Positions 1 through 11,744 of a stretch of 64,000 bases of DNA are shown here, piece by piece; position 1 is the stretch's first letter; each line of letters starts with the position of its first letter. The notes beneath the pieces were generated by a model. It worked only from the letters and a program-made list of their open reading frames with translations, ran no database searches and was not told where the DNA came from. The DNA is from Dama dama (taxonomy: Eukaryota; Chordata; Mammalia; Artiodactyla; Cervidae), in the NCBI RefSeq assembly GCF_033118175.1, contig NC_083692.1:89322501-89386500 (forward strand), written 5' to 3'. The position numbers were made by a program, and so were the translations under genes.

Positions 1-835
1 AAGGTCATCAGTAAGTCTGAGGGGAGCCCACTGATTAGCAGAGGTCAGTGACCTCCGGAGTGTGACACAGGATACAATTGTGGGTGGCGGGGGGTGGTGT
101 TGGGAGAGGCCAGAACTTGAAGTTGGTCATTGAGGGGAGTGGGGAGGGAGAAAAGTCACACAGCGGGCATGTCTGGGAAGGAAAAATGGCTCAAGGACAG
201 TGCCTCAGAAGACAGATTCTGCCTGCCTCAATGTAAGTGTGGGGCATACTTATAACTATTAGCTGTTTATATGAAATCCAAATTTAACTGGTCATCTTGT
301 ATTTTATTTGACAGCCCACCTCCAGTCTCTCTCCTTCCTGTCCCCCAATTCACATGCTTTAGGCAGGGTCCCACCAGGGGCGCCTATTACAGTGGTAGTT
401 GGAGCTTCCTGATTGAGCACTTTTGGAGTTCTGAGCGGGTGGAGGAATGTGAAGTCAGACAGCTGAGGGGTGGCAGCAGCGCAGTGGTTAGTCACCTCGG
501 CCTTTGGTCTCTCACCCCACCCTCAGAGCTTCTGAGCTGGAGAGACGGCCGGACGCTCTCCGTCAGTCATTGTGGGAGGCCAGTGCTGCTCCTTGGGGAT
601 CCTGTCCACTTTCTAAACGTTCCAACCACTATCCCGTGGCTGGTTCCAGCAACAGCGGGGACTCTCTGACCAGATTCTCTTCTGTGCAGAAAGGTCTGAG
701 CGTCTAAGGGAGAGTTAGCCATGTGGAGATGTAAAAACACCCTTTCATCTTTTCAAATACCTTCTAAGAGCTTGAGCCCAAAGAGGCCTCTTGGGGTTGG
801 AGACCTGTGTTGTTCATTCCTGTTTCCAGCTGTTT

Positions 836-960
836 CCCCTGGAGGAGGACATGGCAACCCACTCCAGTATCCTTGCCTAGAGAATCCCCACGGATAGAGG
901 AACCTGGCGGGCTACAGTTCACGGGATAAAAAAGAGTCAGACACGACTGAGCACGCATGA
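836..960 (+). repeat. Bov-tA/BovA SINE, 3' part
   Basis: It matches the ruminant BovA right half: the 'gcaacccactccagtat' block, then 'cctggcgggctacagt', ending in a 'cagacacgactgagcac' block. The tRNA-derived left end is missing. Confidence 0.9.
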
Positions 961-1031
961 GTGGTATGCTATTGAGGGCCTGAAGTCAGAAGCCTGTGGG
1001 ATCTCTGAGCCTGATTCCCCATCTGGAAGAT

Positions 1032-1231
1032 AGGACTAATAGACTGTTCTCTGTGTGTGAGTTGTGCCTTGTTATGGGACTAATAATAATAAGTTGTGCC
1101 TTGCAATAATAATTAATAATACTAATAATAAGTTGTGCCTTGTAATAATAATTAATAATACTAATAATAAGTTGTGCCTTGTAATAGGACTAATAGACTG
1201 TATTCTGTGGGTGAGTTGTGCCTTGTTATGG
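1032..1231. repeat. Minisatellite with AAT-rich spacer
   Basis: Several copies of 'agttgtgccttg' are separated by (aataat)-type spacers with a period near 43 bp. The array is bracketed by two near-identical 47-bp segments (1032-1078 and 1185-1231) that begin 'aggactaatagactgt'. Confidence 0.85.
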
Positions 1232-1572
1232 GTTGGGAGCTGCTGGAGCCAAGAGATTCAGTGCCTGTGTGCCTGTGCTGAGCACTCTAGAAAGGGAGCA
1301 GGGCCTCCAGAACACCCTCTTCTCACAGGGACTGGGGGCCTCTTAGCTGGTTTGCCTAGGGCAGAATGACAGCTTCTTACCTCTCTTCCCCCCCAACCTG
1401 CTTCAACAAGGATACAGGTACCATTTCGGAAGCATCATCCTATACATACTCTGGCAAGAGCTCCTTTAGTGGTGCTTTAAAAATTATTAGTGTAAATGAG
1501 AGAAAGACACTTTGGGGAAGGAAACTTCTCTCAGCATTAAGTCCTCAGAATTTCATTTAGAACTAGGAGTTG

Positions 1573-1765
1573 TGCTGTGTGCTGAGTCATTTCAGTCATG
1601 TCGGACTTTGTGACCCCTTGGACTGTGGCCCACCAGGCTCCTCTGTCCATGGGATTCTGCAGGCAAGAACACTGGAGTGGGTTGCCATTTCCTTCTCCAG
1701 GGGAATCTTCCTGACTCAGGGATTGAACCCCTGAGATCCCCAGGGATTGCCACCTGGGGAACCCT
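1573..1765 (-). repeat. Bov-tA SINE, antisense
   Basis: Reverse-complement BovA block ('cccaccaggctcctctgtcc', then 'gggttgccatttccttctcc') running into tRNA-like sequence. Confidence 0.9.
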
Positions 1766-2829
1766 AGGAGTTATGTTTAATTAAAGGACCCCAGAATGTC
1801 CTGAGAGCAGGGAATTTGTGGCAGGAAGGCAGGACGTGACTGCATCTTGAAAAGGAGCCCCCACCCCCAGCCCCTGGAGTCACCTCACTTGCAAGGGAGC
1901 GAGGGAGCTGGATAAGATGACCTCATGACCTCTGAGCCTTCTTCACTCGCCTATGTATGTTCCACAGTTGCGGCTGGATGGGGAGCTTCTGCTCTGCCCA
2001 GACGGAGCTGGAGGACTGGCCGGTCCACTGAACAGAGGGTGTGAGAGGGTCTCACCATGGAACCCCGAGTTCCCACTCTTTCTGACAGGGCGCTGTATGG
2101 CCGTGAGAGAGTTCTCTCCTCTGGGTCTCACCTCCTTGTCATCTCTCTTCAGCAGAGCTAACAGGAATCTCGAAAGGCTACTGTGTTGTACGGGGCCACA
2201 GTAGACCAAGCCTGGGCTAATATTTCCCCCCAGGCTGGGCACAGCAACAGTGCCTCCTTGGGCCCAGGACTTGGGAAGCACCTAAAAGGCACGCATCAGA
2301 CAACTCTGGCAGGAAAATAAAGACAAATCTGAACGAGACGTAGGCATCCACTCTTCTTGCACCAAATATAGTTAAACGTTTGGGGCATATTTTCCATTAG
2401 ATTTTTTTTTTGTCTTTGAACAAGAGCGGCTATTTATCCAAGTCCCCACAGCAGACTGGGGATGGGAGCTGTCTGCGATTTCTGCTGGCTGCTAGTGGAC
2501 CTGGCTTGTGTCCAGGCCTGGCTTGTCTGCCAGTGACCCTCAGAGAGAAGTGTTTGTGAATTCCGCCAGAGTTGGGGGGGCACTATTCTCACAGTGGATT
2601 CTGCCAGCAAGGCAGAGAGGACCCCAGTTCTGTCCAGAGGGTTCTTCTTTGGGGTCATCTGGGGGCCCAGGGCCCCCCCAGGGAAAGGTGAGGGCCAAGT
2701 GCATCCCACATGTAGGCCAGTGGCACAGGGGACGTTTGGGGGTGGGGAGAGCAATTGCCTGTGACAGTGAGGTCGTCTTTGCAGGCCCGGCCACTTGACT
2801 CTTTCTCAGGTTTGAAGTCATGAGAATTT

Positions 2830-3048
2830 TGAAAAAAATATATAAAAATCCAAATAAGATCAGTGGTTCAGTTCATAGTATGGTACCAAAGTCAGTTTCC
2901 TAGTTTTGATCCTTGTACTATGGTTATGTAAGGTGCTAACGGTGAGGGGAGAGAGGTGGGGGATAGGGTACACAGGAATTCTATGTACTGTTTTGCAACT
3001 TCTACATGAGTCTAAAATTATTTCAAAATAAAAAGTTAAAAAAAAAAT
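2830..3048 (+). repeat. Old L1 LINE 3' end
   Basis: The stretch 'tgcaacttctacatgagt' followed by 'ctaaaattatttcaaaataa' and an A-rich tail is typical of the 3' end of ancient mammalian L1 copies. Boundaries are approximate. Confidence 0.6.
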
Positions 3049-3267
3049 CACCTAGGAATGTGAACCTGCCTAGGAATGGTGAAACTTTGGAGCACCATGT
3101 CCCCAGCGTCCTCTGCCAGGCATTTGCGGAGGGCCAGGTCCGTGCCTAGGGGCCCATCCAGTCCTCCCACAGCCCTTGAAGATGGTGCAGGGACAAGCTT
3201 TTAGCACAGTGCCTGACACAGAGTAAAAACTTGAAAACTGTCAGCCAGTGTTATCACGTTATCCCTA

Positions 3268-3390
3268 TTTACTTTAAATTTTTTTTTATTTGGCTGAGCC
3301 AGGTGTTAGATGCGGCATGTGGGATCTAGTTTCCTGACCAAGGGTCAAACCCAGGCCCCCTAGCCACTGGACCACCAGGGAAGTCCCACG
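3268..3390 (-). repeat. Ruminant tRNA-derived SINE, antisense
   Basis: It starts with a T-rich tail and 'atttggctgagccaggtg', ending at 'gaccaccagggaagtccc', the antisense form of the common ruminant/cetartiodactyl tRNA-type SINE. Confidence 0.8.
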
Positions 3391-4105
3391 TTATCCTTAT
3401 TTTAAAATTAGGAAACAGAGCCTCAAAATGTTGAAAAGACTTGGCCAAGCCACACAGCTAAAAAGTAGCTGACATTGGGTTTGATTTCCATATTTCCAAC
3501 CTAAAACTTTCAACTCTACTAGATTCCTCTGCATTTATTTTGACAAAGATTATGTGTAAAACTTTCTTGGCACTTCTAAACAAGATCTGAGTCCCCAGCC
3601 TCAATCACGTTGTGTGTTTTTCCTTCCATGTCCCTTCCCCTACTGAGTGCAAGAGGATTGTCCTGACCGTCCTCGAGGGGCTTCCTGTGGGCAAGGTGCT
3701 GTGCTTGGAGAAGAGGGTGGAGAAGCTTGGGGATCAGGAGGAAGGGGCTAGCAGTGTAGTTCCCGAGGCCTCTGCTGCTCCCTGGGCCCAGGGGCCGCAC
3801 ACCTCCTCCTGCAGGCGTGGTGGGTGGACCAGCACACCGTCCCGTCCTCTGTGGCATGTTCTGTGAGTGACCTCTGATGCTCTGAGCCCTGACAGGTGCA
3901 GCAGCGTCTCCTTGGTGGGAGGTTCGGCCCGTGTCCTCTATGTGGCTGAGAGCCAAGGCCTCTTCAGTGGTCCCAGCTCAGCCAGCCCCAGAGCCAACCC
4001 CCCAGGGGTGCACAGGGTCTGGCAGAAAGGAAAGCTGGGAGTCAGACCCAGCCCACCCTGGAGTGGCTGGCCTGCCTCTGATTGGGCTGATCGTCTGTGT
4101 TACAG

Positions 4106-4179
4106 AGGACACCTACAGCTCCGAGGAGACCGTGGACCACCAGCCTGTCCACCTGAGGGTCATGGACACTGCAGACCTG
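4106..4179 (+). CDS. RASL12: RASL12 coding exon 3 (switch II/G3 region)
   Basis: 74 bp after a tacag acceptor and before a gtaaca donor. It begins with the last two bases of a Glu codon and reads EDTYSSEETVDHQPVHL, then RVMDTADL. DTAD is the G3 nucleotide-binding motif, with the usual glycine of DTAG replaced. Confidence 0.95.
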
Positions 4180-7100
4180 GTAACATTACCCCCCATTACC
4201 CCTGAGGAGCTGAGAATCCCTGCAGCCTCTGGAGGAGTCCTGCTTCCAGAGTGGGGGCCTCGGATGGGAATCTGTACACCTTTTCAGCTCCAATCTGTTG
4301 TGTGTCCCTGACTGAGGTGCTGAGCTCTCTGGGCCTGAATCCATTGATTTGCCAAATGAGAAGGGATAGGACAGGGCCTGGGGAGAACTGATGAGAGCCG
4401 GTGTCAGCTCTGAGATCCTGCGCTCCGGGGTTTGGCGCCTGTGTTCACAGGTGCACACGTGTGTTTACAGATGCTCCTTTGACCCCAGCTCCCCCTCCCC
4501 GCCCAGTACCTACACCTCCCTATCTTCTCACCACCCCCTACCAAGGCCCGATGCCAGTTCTTCTCGGAAGCCAAAGGGGCACCGTGAACCTGACCCCAAA
4601 CCAGCAGTGCCCAGGCACAGCCAGGTCTCAGCAGGGGCCATGCCAGAGTCTTGGCTCTGTGCCCCAGAGGCCAAGGTCTCCCGGTCTGTGGTTGGGTGGT
4701 GGGAGTGAGGCTCAGAGACAATGTCTTCTTTCACATCAGGCCAAATCCACACTCAAGTGCCCCTTTGAAAAGGGCCCTGCTGGGGAACAATGTACAAAGA
4801 CCTGGGGAGCAGGGAGGCAGGGAGAGGGGAGGGAGAAGGGAGCTCAGGTGAAGTCCTTTACCCCCGCCTGTTCTGCCCCTGACTGAGGCTGCCTGCTTTG
4901 TCCCAGGACACCCCCAGGAACTGTGAACGCTACCTGAACTGGGCCCACGCCTTCCTGGTGGTGTACAGCGTCGACAGCCGCCAGAGCTTCGAGGGCAGCA
5001 GCAGCTACCTGGAGCTGCTCGCTTTGCATGCGAAGGAGACGCAGCGCAGCTTCCCGGCTCTGCTGCTGGGCAACAAGCTGGACATGGCCCAGTACAGGTG
5101 AGCACGCGCTCCGTCCCACAGCCCGGGGCTCGCTTCCTTCATCCAGGCCGTGGCATCTCCGGGGATGATTTGGCTGCTAAGAAGATTAACCCCCTCCCAT
5201 GTAGGCGTGTTCTAAGAGTGCAAGGTGGGCAGGTCTTCCAGGCAGTGCTGGGCAGGAAGGGAAAGGCATCCAGGCTGCACAGGGGCTGGACCCTGAAGGT
5301 CGGAAGAGAGGCCACTCCTTCCGTCTTCTTGGGGCTCTGAGGTCTCTCTTGGCTTCACCCTTTCTGGCTTGAGACTATATGACCTTCTGTTTCCACTCCC
5401 TGCAGCTGGCTGGTCATCCAGGGCCCAATTCCAGTTCTGGAGAGAGAGGCTCTGATAGGCGGCCTGAGTCAGGCCAGTCTGCTCTGGTTCAGCTAGCTCT
5501 CGCCTCCCCCAAGTGAGGTCCCCAGGCTCACTCCCACTGTTGGCTGTGCTGAGGGCAGGAGTCTCTTAGAAAGGGCTGGACTTCAATCAGAGGCCACAGA
5601 CTGGGCCGGGGGGCAGATGACCAATGAGTACTGCAGTTATATTTCGTTTGGCCAGCACAGTGTTTTAAAAGACCTAGAACTGGAATGCTTTAGGGCGGGG
5701 TATGCTCCCTCCAGCTGACCACAGGCCTCACAGTCCCCATGGCTTACCCCTCCCCACACATTCAAGTTGCCTGTCTGGCCCCTGAGGTGTTTGAGGCTAT
5801 GACGCCTTCACTTGATGAGTGACCCCGCTGACCCTCTCCAGCAGGGGCGCCAATCCCTTGTGGCTGGTCTATCTGGGAGGTAGGGCAGCTTTCCTTCCAC
5901 CCCTCCCTCCTCAAGGCCAGTCACCCCTGCTTCCCAGATGCCAAAGATCCATTGACTGGTATTAGAAAGGAGGGGACGTTTGATATAGACCAGGGCTGGT
6001 GGGGAAAAGAGGTGAGGTCTCACAAAGGAGATTCACAGTAGGAGCCTTCAAAGGCGGGCATGCCCTCACACCCAGACAAATTCCGTCTCAGGGAATGAGG
6101 GAAGTTGTGTGAACTTAAAGCCAAAAGGTAGTCTTTGTGGAGTCAGAGCCCCCAGAGCCTAGAGGAGGAATTGGAAGACCGGACTGAGAATGAACCAGTT
6201 TTAAATATGAAGGAAAAAACTAGGCCACTATTTTGATCCCAATATTTGCCCAAGGGATTGTCTGAAAGTGGTTTGGAAGCAAAGAGCAAAGCAGCATCAG
6301 TTCCCTAAGAAGGAATCATGATGCTTTATCCCCATTTCCTTCTTTGGTTGAGTCCCGAGGTTGCTAGGTCAGGATTTGACAGGCACAGTCAGTCTAACTT
6401 TGCTGAGCAGTGGCCAGTGTCTCCCATGATTGTCTTGCAGCTGAAGGGTAAAATGTGGGTTAGGGCAGTGGTTCCTAAACCACTGATACCATTTTTGCTA
6501 GGCTATGCCAAAACAAGCAAAAAGGGTAATAATGTAACATGCTGGGTCAGCCATTCACATGCATGCATGCACATATGGGGTCCTTGTTTCTGAAAGCTCA
6601 TTATTCAACCACCACATTGACAAAGTTTCAGATTCAAGTTCATCACAAATGCATGTAATACCAAGTATTCTTTCAAAAGGAGTTCTTCAGGAAACTGTGA
6701 ACTGACAGGATACCAACCTTGGGTGGGAAATGGATTCTGTGCTGTGCCCTGATCCTTTTTGTCCTAGACACTCTCCCTGTCTGATGGGCTAACCTGCTCC
6801 AAGCTTTTGCTTCTGCCAGATTACCCTTAGCTCAGAAATCTTTTCCCTCCATACTCGCCCTGGGGTCTCCTCTAAACTCACAGGCTGTGTCATTATCCTC
6901 ACAGATGGTGGGTGAGGCCACTCAGCAGTGGGATTCAGCCATCGAAACCTTGGTCTCCAGCCCTCAGGGATTTCCCCCACTCCATTTCTTCTGGACATCT
7001 GGTCTACCAGAGCACCAGTATTTTTCTCTCACCTGATGTCCATGCTTTCAGGACCTTCCTGAAAGTTACAAATACTTGATCCCACCATCATGAGAGGTGG

Positions 7101-10100
7101 TTACAAATACTTGATCCCACCATCATGAGAGGTGGTTACAAATACTTGATTCCACCATTATGAGTTGTTGTTCAGTCATCCACTCATGTCTGACTCTTTG
7201 AGACCCCATGAACTGCAGCATGCCAGGCCTCCCTGTCCCTCACCATCTCCTGGAGTTTGCTCAAGTTCATGTTCATTGCACTGGGGATGCCGTCCAGCCA
7301 TCTGATCCTCTGAAACCCTCTTCTCCTGCCCTCATTCTTTCCCAGCATCAGGGACTTTTCCAATGAGTTGTCTGTTCACAGCAGATGACCAAAATACTGG
7401 AGCTTCAGCATCAGTCTTTCCAGTGAATATTCAGGGCTGATCTCCCTTAAGATTGACTGGCTTGATCTCCTTGCTGTCCACGGGACTTTCAGGAGTCTTC
7501 TCCAGCCCCACAGTTCGAAGGCATCAATTCTTTGGTGTTCTTCTTTCTTTACGGTCCAGCTCTCACAACTGTATGTGACCACTGGGAAGACCATAGCCTT
7601 GATAAAGGACCTATACGGACCTTTGTTGGCAGAGTAATGTCTCTGCTTTTCAACATACTGTCTAGACTTGTCATCGCTTTCCTGCCAAGAAGCAGTCATC
7701 TTCTGATTTCATGGCTGCAATCACTGTCCACAGTGATTTTGGAGCCCAAGAAGAGGAAATCTGTCATTACTTTCCCCTTTTCCCCTTCTATTTGCCATGC
7801 AGTAATGGGGGCGGATGCTATGATCTTAGTGTTTTTAACACTAATCCTAAGCCGGCTCTTTCACTCTCCTCCTTCACCCTCACCAAGAGGCTCTTTAGTT
7901 CTGCTTCGCTTTCTGCCACTAGAGTGGTATCATCTGTGAATCTGAGGTTGTTGACGTTTCCCTCTCCTATCTTGATTCTTTGGGCGGAAAACTCCCTTGA
8001 TATTTCCAGTTTTCCTGTAGAGATCTCTAGTCTTTCCCCTTTTGTTGTTTTCTTCTATTGTTAAACACTGTTCATTGAAGAAGGCCTTCTTGTCTCTTCT
8101 ACCTATTCTTTGAAATTCTGAGTTTAATTGGATGTACCTCTCTCCCTTGCTTTTTGCTTCTCTGTTCTTCCATTATTCCTAAAGCCTCCTCAGATAATCA
8201 CTTTGCCTTCTTGTTTTTCTTTTTCTTTGGGGTGGTTTTGTTCACTGCCTCCTGTACAATATTACAGACCTCTGTCCATAGTTCTTCAGGCACACTGTTA
8301 TCTAGATCTAATCCCTTGAATCTATTCATTACCTCTACTGTGAATTCATATAGGATTTGATTTAAGTCATATCTGGCTGGCCTAGTGTTTTTCCCAGTTT
8401 TCTTTAGTTTAAGCCTGAAGTTTGCTATAAGAATCTGGTGATCTGAGCCACAGTTAGCTCCAGGTCTTGTTTTTTGCTGATTGTATACAGCTTCTCCATC
8501 ACTGGCTACAAAGAATGTAATTAATTTGATTTTGGTATTGACCATTTGGTGATGTCCATGTGTAAAGTCATCTCTTGTGTTGTTGAAAAAGTATTTTCTA
8601 TGACTGATGCATTCTCTCGGCAGAATTCAGTTAGCCTTTGCCCTGCTTCATTTTGTTCTCCAAGGCCTAACTTGCCTGTCACTCCACGTATATCTTGACT
8701 ACCCAGTTTTGCATTCCAATCCCTGATGATGAATAGAACATATTTTTTAGGTGTTAGTTCGAGGAGGTCTTCTAGGTCTTCATAGAAATGATCAACTTCA
8801 GCTTCTCCGGCATCAGTGGTAGGGGCATAGACTTGGATTATTGTGGTGTTGAATAGCTTGTCTTGAAATGAACTGAGCTCATTCTGTCATTTTTGAGATT
8901 GCACCCAAGTAGTGTATTTCAGACTCTTGTTGATTATGAGGGCTACTCCATTTCTTTTATGGGATTCTTGCCAACAGTAGTAGATACAATGGTTATCTGA
9001 ATTCACCCATTCCCATCCATTTTAGTTTGCTGATTCCTAGGATGTAAATGTTTATTCTTACCATCTCCTGCTTGACCATGTCCAACTTTCCATGATTCAT
9101 GGACCTAACTAACATTCCAGGTTCCTATATAATACTGTTCTTTGCAGCATCGGATTTTACTTTCATCACCAGACACATCCACAACTGAGTGTCATATCTG
9201 CTTTGTCCCAGTCGCTTCATTCCTTCTGGAGATATTGGTAATTCTTTTCCACTCTTCCCCAGTAGCATATTGGACAGTTTCAGACCTGAGGGACTCATCT
9301 TGTGGTATCATAATTTTTTGGCCTTTTATACAGTTCATGAGAGGTGGTTGCAAATACGTGATCCCACCGTCATGGGAGGTGGTTGCAAATACGTGATCCC
9401 ACCGTCATGGGAGGTGGTTGCAAATACGTGATCCCACCGTCATGGGAGGTGGTACAGGATAAACTGGGAATAGGTGCTGCTGCCTCTCGTGTTGTCACCC
9501 TTGCTGTCTCTGGGCAGGCAGACAAAAGTCCCCATGAGCCCCGAGAGCTCTGCTGACCACAGGCGTCCTGAGTCATGACCATAGCCCACCAGGCCTCTGT
9601 AGACACCGTGGTCTCACATCCTTCTGACCAAACCACTGCCTCTCTCCAGAGCTTATTCCACACGCCAGGGCTGAGGGTGGCTCATTTCCTGACCAAGGAA
9701 ATGAGCCGAGGCGATATGGGGCTGAGAGCGACCATCTTCCTCTGGCCATGGGCAGGGACTAGGCAGGGACTTTGGGCCAGCTTCGTTCTGACATTCTGGC
9801 TTAGGTGACATCAGCTGCCATTCACTGAGCAAGCCCTGTGCTAGGCCCTTGACACAAATCGTCTTTCTTAATCTTAACAACCCTGAGAGGCAGCTGTCAT
9901 TCTCCTATTTTACTGATGAGTAAAGCTGAGCCTCAGAGAGATGAAGATGGCTCCAGGTCATGGAGCTGGTAAGCGAGGAGCCGGGAGTAGGGCTGGGCCT
10001 GCCTGACTCGGATGCTCCTAACCCTGACTCCCCCTGCTTCCTCGCCAGGCAGGTCACCCAGGCTGAGGGCGCCGCCTTGGCAGGCAGGTTCGGGTGCCTG

Positions 10101-10424
10101 TTTTTCGAGGTCTCTGCCTGCCTGGACTTTGAGCACGTGCAGCATGTCTTCCACGAGGCGGTACGGGAGGCGCGGCGGGAGCTGGAGAAGAACTCCCTGG
10201 CCAGGCCTCTCTTCATCTCGGAGGAGAGAGCTGTGCATCACCAGGCCCCACTCACGGCCCGCCACGGGCTGGCCAGCTGCACCTTCAACACACTTTCTAC
10301 CGCCAGCCTGAAGGAGATGCCTGCTGTGGCACAGGCCAAGCTGGTCACTGTGAAGTCATCCCGGGCTCAGAGCAAGCGCAAGGCACCCACCCTGACGCTA
10401 CTGAAGGGCTTCAAGATCTTCTGA
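4106..10424 (+). CDS. RASL12: RASL12, Ras-like GTPase family member 12 (3' part; three of five coding exons)
   Basis: Joined exons 4106-4179, 4907-5097 and 10049-10424 encode residues 54-266 of a protein that, by frame, would be 266 aa, the human length as I remember it. Visible small-GTPase motifs: G3 as DTAD (residues 74-77, where Ras has DTAG), G4 NKLD in exon 4, and G5 as SAC in 'FFEVSACLDF' in the last exon. The C terminus (ending GFKIF) lacks a CAAX box, so no prenylation is expected; this fits the RERG/RASL11/RASL12 branch of the Ras superfamily. All junctions are GT-AG and frame-consistent. The first visible exon opens inside a split Glu codon, so the two upstream exons with the P-loop and switch I lie before the window start; I looked for them in 1-4105 without success. 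The exact biological role of RASL12 is poorly defined, so no pathway is claimed. Confidence 0.95.
4180..4906 (+). other. RASL12: RASL12 intron 3
   Basis: A 727-bp GC-rich intron with canonical GT-AG ends. The long reading frames inside it cross the splice sites and resemble nothing I recognise. Confidence 0.9.
4907..5097 (+). CDS. RASL12: RASL12 coding exon 4 (G4 NKLD)
   Basis: 191 bp between tcccag and gtgagc. It encodes DTPRNCERYLNWAHAFLVVY through to ALLLGNKLDMAQY and two bases of an Arg codon. NKLD is the guanine-specificity G4 motif. Phase matches both neighbouring exons. Confidence 0.96.
7071..7165. repeat. Minisatellite, 35-bp unit (left part)
   Basis: Nearly three copies of a 35-bp unit containing 'atacttgatcccaccatcat' and 'gagaggtggtta'. 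The same unit resumes at 9337, on the far side of the BovB element. Confidence 0.88.
7166..9336 (-). mobile_element. BovB (RTE-type) LINE, antisense, internally deleted
   Basis: In antisense orientation it begins with the BovB 3' end (a Bov-tA-like 'gttcagtcatccactcatgt' segment) and runs through reverse-transcriptase C-terminal and then upstream ORF sequence toward the 5' part. Around 7980-8020 it jumps from the segment just downstream of the catalytic RT motif to sequence far upstream, so most of the RT core is deleted. Remaining frames are broken by stops and frameshifts; the element is dead. Confidence 0.92.
9337..9454. repeat. Minisatellite, 35-bp unit (right part)
   Basis: More than three tandem copies of a unit containing 'atacgtgatcccaccgtcat' and 'gggaggtggt'. 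It is the CpG-retaining version of the left array at 7071-7165. Confidence 0.9.
10049..10424 (+). CDS. RASL12: RASL12 last coding exon (G5 and C-terminal tail)
   Basis: It starts after tcgccag, completes the split Arg codon and runs 124 codons to TGA at 10422-10424. It contains the G5-like SAC motif, the helix 'HVQHVFHEAVREARRELE', and a basic Ser/Lys-rich tail ending KGFKIF with no CAAX box. Confidence 0.96.
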
Positions 10425-11260
10425 GGGCCCCTGCTCAGGACGCCAAGCTTGGCACTGGGCGGTCTGCCGGGCAGGGGCTGGCTTCTCACCACCAGCTTTC
10501 CTTCTGATGGAATAGTAGCCCTCCCCATCCGGTGGACAGCTGACGCCTCCTCCAGCGCCAGACAGTGTCCCTGACACCCAGATCACTGTAGGAGCCGTAG
10601 GGACAGACAGGAATGCTGCTCCTGTTCCCTCCAGGCCTTAGTTTCCATGGTAACCATTGTATCCCTCACCCTGAAGGAAACGCCACTGTGACAACGTGGA
10701 GACCTGGCGTCAGCTGGAAATGGAAGAAAATTGCAATAGCCACCTTGGTGCCATCACCCTCTTTCCTGCTCCAGCTCCAGCCTGGCCTGATGTGGCAGCC
10801 CCTAGGGGACGGCTCTGGGTGGACAGCTTCATGAGGCCTTCATGAGGCTGGAGAGCAGCCCACCCTAAAGTCCCAGCACCTCCTGGTGGACGGGCAGGAC
10901 AGGGCAGGGGCAGGTTTTGGGGGGCTGGAGCCTGACCCTCCCCTTGTCTTCTGACCTCGCAGAACCCCCAGGCCACAAACCCCAGAGTTTATTCAAGTAA
11001 AATCTAGTTGAGAAGTCCTTCCCAGCCTGTGAGAAGCAAAGGTGTCTGGGGAAGGGCTATTTCCAGTGCTTTGCCTCTCAGTGAAGGTGGAGGGGAAGCG
11101 CTGCAGGCTGCCCAGTGCAGGGAGCCTCCGGGGTGTTTCACCGGGAGGCAGGGCCCCTGTATTTTCCAACCTTAAGTCAAGGACTCTGTCCACAGACCCT
11201 CAGGACCAGCCTTCTCAAGTTGACTGATCAAAACTGCAGAATAAAGTCGTCCTCTCCAAT
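10425..11260 (+). other. RASL12: RASL12 3' UTR (inferred)
   Basis: Sequence from the TGA to shortly after a canonical AATAAA at 11240-11245, with no intervening strong signal. The 3' end is inferred from the signal, not observed. Confidence 0.7.
11240..11245 (+). terminator. RASL12: RASL12 polyadenylation signal AATAAA
   Basis: A canonical hexamer about 815 nt after the stop codon, followed by a 'gtcgtcctct' U/GU-containing stretch. Confidence 0.7.
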
Positions 11261-11650
11261 GACAATCACCCAGAACCCCAGGGAGCCCACACTGGGTGTA
11301 CCAGGCATCCAGTAAGGAGAAACGGTGTTCTGTGCATTCTGTCTCTAGTCTGGGACGGCAGGACCTCGGACCTTTGGTAACGGGTCTGTGTGTTCAAAGT
11401 CCCCTTTTGTAAGATAGAACCTACAGCATTGTTTGGTTCATAAATTTTGCATAAATTATTTGGGGTTGCCACCCCAGCTTGTGCTGCAACACGGTGGTTC
11501 ACACATGGGATCAAGACACTCCTCTGGGATCCCGTGGTTAGTAAGAGAAAGGCCTCAGAGGCAGGGGGTTTCATGGTTTTCTAGCTCTGTTTACCGCAGG
11601 GCCCCTGCAGTCCAAAGGAAGTCTTTCATGGACTTGGCAGATCAGCAGGT

Positions 11651-11730
11651 AAAGGAGAGGGCTGTCCACTAATAAAAATAAATGAAAAATAAAATAAAAT
11701 AAAAAAAAAAAAAAAAAAAGGAGAGGGCTG
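11651..11730. mobile_element. A-rich tail-only retroinsertion with target-site duplication
   Basis: A 52-bp insert (11665-11716), almost entirely A and AAAT repeats, is flanked by a perfect 14-bp direct repeat (aaaggagagggctg at 11651-11664 and 11717-11730). The flanking repeat is what LINE-mediated insertion produces. Confidence 0.8.
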
Positions 11731-11744
11731 CAGTGGAGAGCAGG

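Larger units (their letters stand above)
1..4105 (+). other. RASL12: RASL12 intron 2 (partial)
   Basis: Intronic sequence before the first visible exon. It holds BovA-type SINE pieces (836-960 and 1573-1765), a minisatellite (1032-1231), an old L1 3' end (about 2830-3048) and a tRNA-derived SINE (about 3268-3390). The rest is anonymous, with no exon carrying a GTPase P-loop. Confidence 0.8.
5098..10048 (+). other. RASL12: RASL12 intron 4
   Basis: About 5 kb between the NKLD exon and the last exon. Roughly half is a BovB LINE and the minisatellite it split. 5098-7070 and 9455-10048 are single-copy-looking sequence in which I see no further exon. Confidence 0.9.

Noticed and set aside
1..4105. 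Search for RASL12 exons 1 and 2
   Set aside because: No P-loop (GRRGAGKS-like) or 'SEYDPNLE'-like coding sequence with splice sites was found, so these exons must lie before the window.
4401..4886. 161-codon frame between RASL12 exons 3 and 4
   Set aside because: Lies wholly in a GC-rich intron, overlaps several other frames of similar length and resembles no protein family.
9337..9454. Possible CRISPR-like direct repeats
   Set aside because: Units are contiguous without unique spacers and lie in a vertebrate intron; this is a minisatellite.
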